Below, piece after piece: positions 6,454 to 9,491 of a stretch of 9,491 nt of DNA. Source of the DNA: Anaerolineales bacterium UBA5069. Lineage in GTDB: Bacteria > Chloroflexota > Anaerolineae > Caldilineales > Caldilineaceae. How positions within the stretch are numbered: position 1 is the stretch's first letter; every line of letters starts with the position of its first letter. The stretch is taken from contig DIAV01000329.1 in the NCBI GenBank assembly GCA_002415895.1, forward strand, positions 2,452 to 11,942, given 5' to 3'. A program made the position numbers and the translations under genes. The notes below the pieces were generated by a model that saw nothing but the letters and a program-made list of their open reading frames with translations, searched no databases and had not been told where the DNA came from.

Positions 6454-7488
6454 TTAGGCGGAACTACGCTCAATCAAGGGGCACTCCAGCATCTGCTGGA
6501 CGGGATTGTCCTTGACGCCTGTACCGATGAGTTGCAGCAGGTGCTCGGCGGCCCAGCGCCCCATGGCGTAGTGGGGAAGTTGCATGGTGGTCAGTGCAGG
6601 CCGCAGCGAAGGGGCGATCACTTCCTGATTGTCGAAGCCGACAATGGCGAGGCCCGCGGGGATGTGCAAACCAAGCTCGGCTGCAGCCTGGTACAAACCC
6701 ATAGCTACCCGATCATTAAAGCAGAAGACGGCGCTTGGGCGCTTGGGGCGCTGCAAAAGCTGCATGCCGCCGCTGTAGCCGCCGGCCTGGTCGCTCTGCA
6801 CCGCACAAATCAGGCTTTCATCAACAGGCAGCATATGGTGGTGCATGGCTGCGCGGAAGCCCTTCTCGCGCCCCATGGTGGCGGGAATCGGATCGACATT
6901 GGTGATCATGCCAATGCGGCTGTGGCCGCGTGCAATGAGGTGCTCCACGGCGGCACGGCCACCGTTAACTTCATCGGGCACAACGGAGGGCAGTGAGCGA
7001 TCAGCCACGTACGAGTCCAGCAACACAGTGGGCACTTCGCGCAGAGAGGCGGGCGGCGTCACTTCGCGATGATACATGCTGGCGTAGAGAACGCCTTCCA
7101 CCTGGCGCTCGAGCAGCGCCTCGGCCGCATCGGCTTTCATGTTCTGCCGGCCGCCCGTGTTGATGAGCAAAATGAGCTTGCCGTGCTCCCAGGCAAAGTC
7201 CTGTGCGCCCTGAATCATTTGCCCGGCAAAGGGGGTGGTGGCAATGTGGTCGGAGATGAAGCCAATGGTGTGGGTGCGCTGCATGCGCAGGTTGCGGGCA
7301 GCCGCGTTGGGGCGATAGCCCAGAGCGGCCACGGCATCCCACACGCGTTGCTGCGTTTCGGCGGGAATCGCGCCATCAACCACCTGGTTGATGACGAAGG
7401 AGACCGTGGTGCGCGAGACGCCGGCCCTGTCGGCCACATCCTGCATGGACGGCTTCCTGCGTCGGCTGGATGAAGGTGAGGAATCCAC
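6454..7488 (-). CDS. LacI-family transcriptional repressor of the sugar operon
   Basis: This protein of about 344 residues is a LacI/GalR-family regulator. The DNA-binding domain opens with RRRKPSMQDVADRAGVSRTTVSFVINQ (about residues 9-35), followed by the hinge motif LGYRPNAAARNLR (56-68), whose Leu normally inserts at the operator's central CG. The rest is a periplasmic-binding-like sugar-sensing domain with VPDEVNGGRAAVEHLIARGH (170-189), FCFNDRVAMG (255-264) and IVGFDNQEV (282-290). The frame is open to a GTG at 7545, but that start has no ribosome binding site and adds a 19-residue non-conserved stretch. The GTG at 7488 has AGAGG at 7495-7499 and gives a normal N-terminus, so I prefer it. 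It lies 139 bp upstream of the binding-protein gene and has its own promoter overlapped by two operators. It probably represses both itself and the transporter/GH32 operon until sugar binds. Confidence 0.93.
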   Translation of the reverse strand: MDSSPSSSRRRKPSMQDVADRAGVSRTTVSFVINQVVDGAIPAETQQRVWDAVAALGYRPNAAARNLRMQRTHTIGFISDHIATTPFAGQMIQGAQDFAWEHGKLILLINTGGRQNMKADAAEALLERQVEGVLYASMYHREVTPPASLREVPTVLLDSYVADRSLPSVVPDEVNGGRAAVEHLIARGHSRIGMITNVDPIPATMGREKGFRAAMHHHMLPVDESLICAVQSDQAGGYSGGMQLLQRPKRPSAVFCFNDRVAMGLYQAAAELGLHIPAGLAIVGFDNQEVIAPSLRPALTTMQLPHYAMGRWAAEHLLQLIGTGVKDNPVQQMLECPLIERSSA

Positions 7489-7555
7489 AATGGGCCTCTG
7501 CTTCAAAGGTGGGCAATGGGTGAAAGGGGAGCGCTGCCGTGACACTTACGTCTGA

Positions 7556-7582
7556 CTAACACGTGTTACTGTCACGTGTTAG
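7556..7582. promoter_or_regulatory. Double LacI-type operator at the repressor gene promoter
   Basis: CTAACACGTG and CACGTGTTAG form a perfect 10-bp inverted repeat with a 7-bp spacer. It can also be read as two adjoining 14-bp sites, CTAACACGTGTTAC (7556-7569, with a perfect 12-bp palindrome inside) and CTGTCACGTGTTAG (7569-7582), each centred on CG. Site centres are 13 bp apart. The pair begins 2 bp downstream of the -10 hexamer and so covers the predicted transcription start, an ideal place for autorepression. Confidence 0.75.
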
Positions 7583-7583
7583 T

Positions 7584-7612
7584 AGAATACTACGGCTCCA
7601 TCCACTTGTCAA
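7584..7612 (-). promoter_or_regulatory. Sigma70-type promoter of the repressor gene
   Basis: On the minus strand the consensus -35 TTGACA (7607-7612) is followed after exactly 17 bp by TATTCT (7584-7589). Transcription should start near 7577, inside the double operator. This is the best promoter in the window, and its -10 is identical to that proposed for rplS. Confidence 0.75.
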
Positions 7613-7787
7613 TAGCCAATTTCCATCTGCCCAGGGCTTCTCAAAAGCCCGATTGGGCCTGTACCCCCCCGTGCGCATGACCGTAGCGGGGGGCCGGGAG
7701 GCTTTCCGCTGCACAGGGAGGCTGCCGTACACTGGCGCCGGGGGTGAGGTTGTTGCTGAAGCAGGAAGGTTGTTGAATCGCGGCGCC
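7613..7787. other. Non-coding stretch upstream of the repressor promoter
   Basis: No gene is supported here. Several potential stems are visible: GGGCTT/AAGCCC (7634-7650) with a 5-nt loop, a competing GCCC/GGGC stem (7647-7658), and a run of seven C at 7664-7670 that can pair with six G at 7688-7693. They could be transcription end or processing structures, part of an unrecognised RNA, or chance in GC-rich spacer DNA. Confidence 0.35.
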
Positions 7788-7826
7788 CAAAAGGCGGAGC
7801 GCGCAGGTGCGTGAATTACGCCGCCT
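7788..7826 (-). terminator. Possible terminator after the VTT membrane protein gene
   Basis: Directly after the stop codon, AGGCGG (7821-7826) can pair with CCGCCT (7792-7797), which is followed by a short T-run on the minus strand. The loop is long (23 nt) and only partly structured, so this is a weak candidate. Confidence 0.35.
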
Positions 7827-8465
7827 CTACTGCACCATGCGCAGAATGCCCTCAAACGCGCCCACACCCAGGAAAATCGCGATGATGTACTTGATTGTCT
7901 TGCCGAAAAACGTGGCGATGAAAAATTGCCAGAAGGGCATGCGAATTGCCCCGGCGGCGATGCCCGCCAGATCAAAGAAGGGGAAGGGTGTAACGGCCAC
8001 GAAGAAGATGGCAAAGCCGCCATACTTGCGCGTCCATCCCTCAAGCTGTGCGTAACGATGGGCCTGACTGCTGGGCACCAGCGTGCGGCCGCTTACGCCC
8101 GCCACATAGCCGCTGCTCTCGCCAATCGCGCTGCCCAGCCCGGTGGCCAGCCCCAGCAGCCACGGGTTGAGGGCTGTACCCAGGGCAATGGCCAGCGGCA
8201 GCCCCGGAATAGGCAGAATGATGCTTGCGCTGGCAAAGAGGCTGATGAGAAAGCCGCCCAGATAACCCCACTGCTTGAACTGGGCGATAAAGGCCGGATT
8301 CAGCGCAATCCACACGCTGGCTGCTGTAATGGCAATGAGGATGATGACTGCCAGGAGACGCGAACCGCCCTCCTCCGGAGCCACCGCGCTGGAAAGCATT
8401 GCGCTTTCCGGCGGTGTTTCCGGCGCAGAGGGCGGTTCGCTGCTGCCTGGCGGCAACTCGTCCAT
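7827..8465 (-). CDS. VTT-domain (DedA/TVP38-like) membrane protein
   Basis: This 212-residue integral membrane protein belongs to the VTT/SNARE-associated superfamily, whose better studied members act in lipid flipping, membrane homeostasis or small-molecule transport; this one's exact role is unknown. A Pro/Ser/Glu-rich N-terminus (1-35) precedes a first helix at about 36-56. Re-entrant and membrane segments follow at about 68-115, with GLPLAIALGTALNP, then GSAIGESSGYVAGVSGR (111-127). The conserved back half, VAVTPFPFFDLAGIAAGAIRM (157-176), leads to the final helices and GKTIKYIIAIFLG (188-200). The ATG at 8465 starts 8 bp after the cyclophilin stop but lacks a clear ribosome binding site. 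An in-frame ATG at 8399 (residue 23), with GGAAAG upstream, is a plausible alternative that removes most of the Pro-rich tail. The tight spacing suggests co-transcription with the cyclophilin gene. Confidence 0.85.
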   Translation of the reverse strand: MDELPPGSSEPPSAPETPPESAMLSSAVAPEEGGSRLLAVIILIAITAASVWIALNPAFIAQFKQWGYLGGFLISLFASASIILPIPGLPLAIALGTALNPWLLGLATGLGSAIGESSGYVAGVSGRTLVPSSQAHRYAQLEGWTRKYGGFAIFFVAVTPFPFFDLAGIAAGAIRMPFWQFFIATFFGKTIKYIIAIFLGVGAFEGILRMVQ

Positions 8466-8473
8466 GCGGGCGC

Positions 8474-9491
8474 TTACTCGCTCGCGCTGATGGTGATCGA
8501 CTGGATGATGTCGCCCTGCTGCACCGCGTCAAGCGCCTCAAGGCCACCGACAACCTGGCCGAAGAAGCTGTAGGACATGGCTGCTTCGGCGGGCGGCGCC
8601 AGCTTGGCAATCATGAGGATGCTGCTGCTGGCTTCAATCCCTGCCTCGGTTTGCACTTCGGGGGCCCAGGCCACGGAACCTGCGGCGGGCGCTTGCGGCA
8701 GCCCCACTTCGGGCACGAAGCGATAGCCGGCGTCACGCTCCAGCGAGTTATCGGGCGAACCAATCACAATCAAGTCAGGATTGGAAATATTGACAGGGGT
8801 GCCATCATAGAAGCCAAGATTGGCCAGGGTGACGAAGTTGTTGACGGCGGCAGGCGCGTCGGCGGCAAAGAGCGCGATGGTGATGACGCTTGTCATGCCC
8901 ACCGAAGGCGTGATGGCGGCTGTGTCGGTGACGCCGGCTGTGTCCGTCATGGCCGCGGTGTCGGTGACAGCCGCGGTCTCTGTTGTGGCCGCGGTATCCG
9001 TCACGGCTGCGGTGTCGGTGACGGCCGCGGTCTCTGTTGTGGCCGCCGTATCGGTTGCAGCTGCGGTACCGGTTACAGCGGCTGTATCGGTTACAGCTGC
9101 GGTGTCCGTTACGACCACGTGTTCAATGATCATGGTGGCCGTGTAGACTGTGCCGGCGGCAATGGTCATCTCGGGTGCTGTGTTAAAGAAATCAGCGCGC
9201 TCTGCGGGGGGCACTGCCGCCAGCGGCCGGTCAGCAGCATCCAGCGCGCTGGGCGCAAAGGGGGTGGGCGTGGGCAGCGGCGTAGGGGTTGGCTCGGGCG
9301 TGGGCAGCGTACTTGTGTCGGATTCCTCAATGGTCACGCTCTTCAGCGTGTCGCCGGGGGTGGTGGGATTGGTCTGCGGGTCGCGCAGCGTAAGTTTGCT
9401 GAGCACATCCTGCCCCTCAATCACCTCGCCAAAGATGGTGTGCAGGCCGGTGAGATGGGGCGTTGCAGCGAAGGTGATGAAGAACTGGCTG
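8474..9491 (-). CDS. Two-domain cyclophilin-type peptidyl-prolyl isomerase (5' end outside window)
   Basis: The frame is open to the window edge, so only the last 338 residues are present. They begin with the end of a normal cyclophilin domain: [26 protein letters not shown], retaining the SQFF core and the His of the active site. A Thr/Pro linker ([15 protein letters not shown], 9251-9304) typical of exported Chloroflexota-like proteins follows. A second cyclophilin-like domain then runs to the C-terminus: [35 protein letters not shown] and the final [15 protein letters not shown]. In this second copy the catalytic FHR and QGGD positions read VNI and IGSPD, and SQFF reads SSSIL, so it is probably inactive. 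Between its first two strands sits an 11-unit TDTAA repeat. The protein is probably secreted or membrane-anchored and may assist folding outside the cytoplasm; its signal sequence would lie outside the window. The stop TAA is 8 bp before the VTT gene. Confidence 0.88.
   Translation of the reverse strand, partial: SQFFITFAATPHLTGLHTIFGEVIEGQDVLSKLTLRDPQTNPTTPGDTLKSVTIEESDTSTLPTPEPTPTPLPTPTPFAPSALDAADRPLAAVPPAERADFFNTAPEMTIAAGTVYTATMIIEHVVVTDTAAVTDTAAVTGTAAATDTAATTETAAVTDTAAVTDTAATTETAAVTDTAAMTDTAGVTDTAAITPSVGMTSVITIALFAADAPAAVNNFVTLANLGFYDGTPVNISNPDLIVIGSPDNSLERDAGYRFVPEVGLPQAPAAGSVAWAPEVQTEAGIEASSSILMIAKLAPPAEAAMSYSFFGQVVGGLEALDAVQQGDIIQSITISASE
8915..9112 (-). repeat. Eleven tandem 18-bp repeats coding (V/T)TDTAA
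   Basis: Eleven six-residue units in register read VTDTAA with variants [18 protein letters not shown] and MTDTAG. A higher-order 54-bp period is visible: a 23-base string beginning gccgcggtctctg occurs at 8970-8992 and again at 9024-9046. The array is fully in frame inside the cyclophilin gene, in the turn between the first two strands of the second domain. A degenerate unit, ITPSVG, follows it. Confidence 0.9.

Noticed and set aside
8915..9112. Repeat array considered as a CRISPR
   Set aside because: The 18-bp units abut without spacers and are in frame with the protein.
8820..9146. Plus-strand low-complexity frame rich in Ala, Val, Ser and Thr
   Set aside because: It is only the complement of the 18-bp repeat array in the cyclophilin gene.
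1..9491. Search for defence systems, prophage, insertion sequences, tRNA or rRNA genes
   Set aside because: No transposase, integrase, nuclease-defence motif, terminal repeats or tRNA-like cloverleaf was recognised.

Overview
The window is a GC-rich bacterial chromosome segment in which every convincing gene lies on the minus strand, so transcription runs from high to low coordinates. The likely source is a Chloroflexota-type bacterium (Anaerolineae/Caldilineae-like). That is inferred from the Thr/Pro-rich linkers of exported proteins, the Ala/Pro/Thr-rich linker behind the lipobox of the binding protein, and the two-domain cyclophilin; no rRNA or other decisive marker is present.

Layout in transcription order: (1) 9491-8474, 3' part of a secreted-type cyclophilin (peptidyl-prolyl isomerase) with an intact first domain and a degenerate second domain carrying an 11-unit, 18-bp tandem repeat; (2) 8465-7827, a VTT/DedA-like membrane protein, probably co-transcribed with it; (3) 7826-7546, a non-coding stretch holding possible terminator hairpins, a strong sigma70-type promoter (TTGACA, 17 bp, TATTCT) and a double LacI-type operator; (4) 7488-6454, a LacI-family repressor; (5) 6366-6349, a matching operator in front of the next operon; (6) 6314-1334, a carbohydrate operon: lipoprotein sugar-binding protein, two ABC permeases and a cytoplasmic GH32 beta-fructosidase; (7) 1280-761, promoter, leader and gene for ribosomal protein L19 (rplS), then a palindromic terminator; (8) 645-1, ribonuclease HII (rnhB), complete to its stop codon.

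The middle of the window reads as a self-contained sucrose or fructooligosaccharide utilisation locus. The binding protein captures the sugar outside the cell, the two permeases import it using an ATPase that is not encoded here, and the GH32 enzyme splits off fructose inside the cell. The LacI-family protein very probably represses both itself and the operon, because three related 14-bp sites (CTnnnnCGTGTTA[G/C]) lie exactly at the two control regions. Flanking genes are housekeeping or general membrane/envelope functions.

I did not find convincing evidence of an entirely new system. The most unusual items are the repeat array inserted in the degenerate cyclophilin domain, an extra extracytoplasmic segment in the first permease, a 16-bp perfect hairpin between the binding-protein and permease genes, and the predicted LacI regulon sites.
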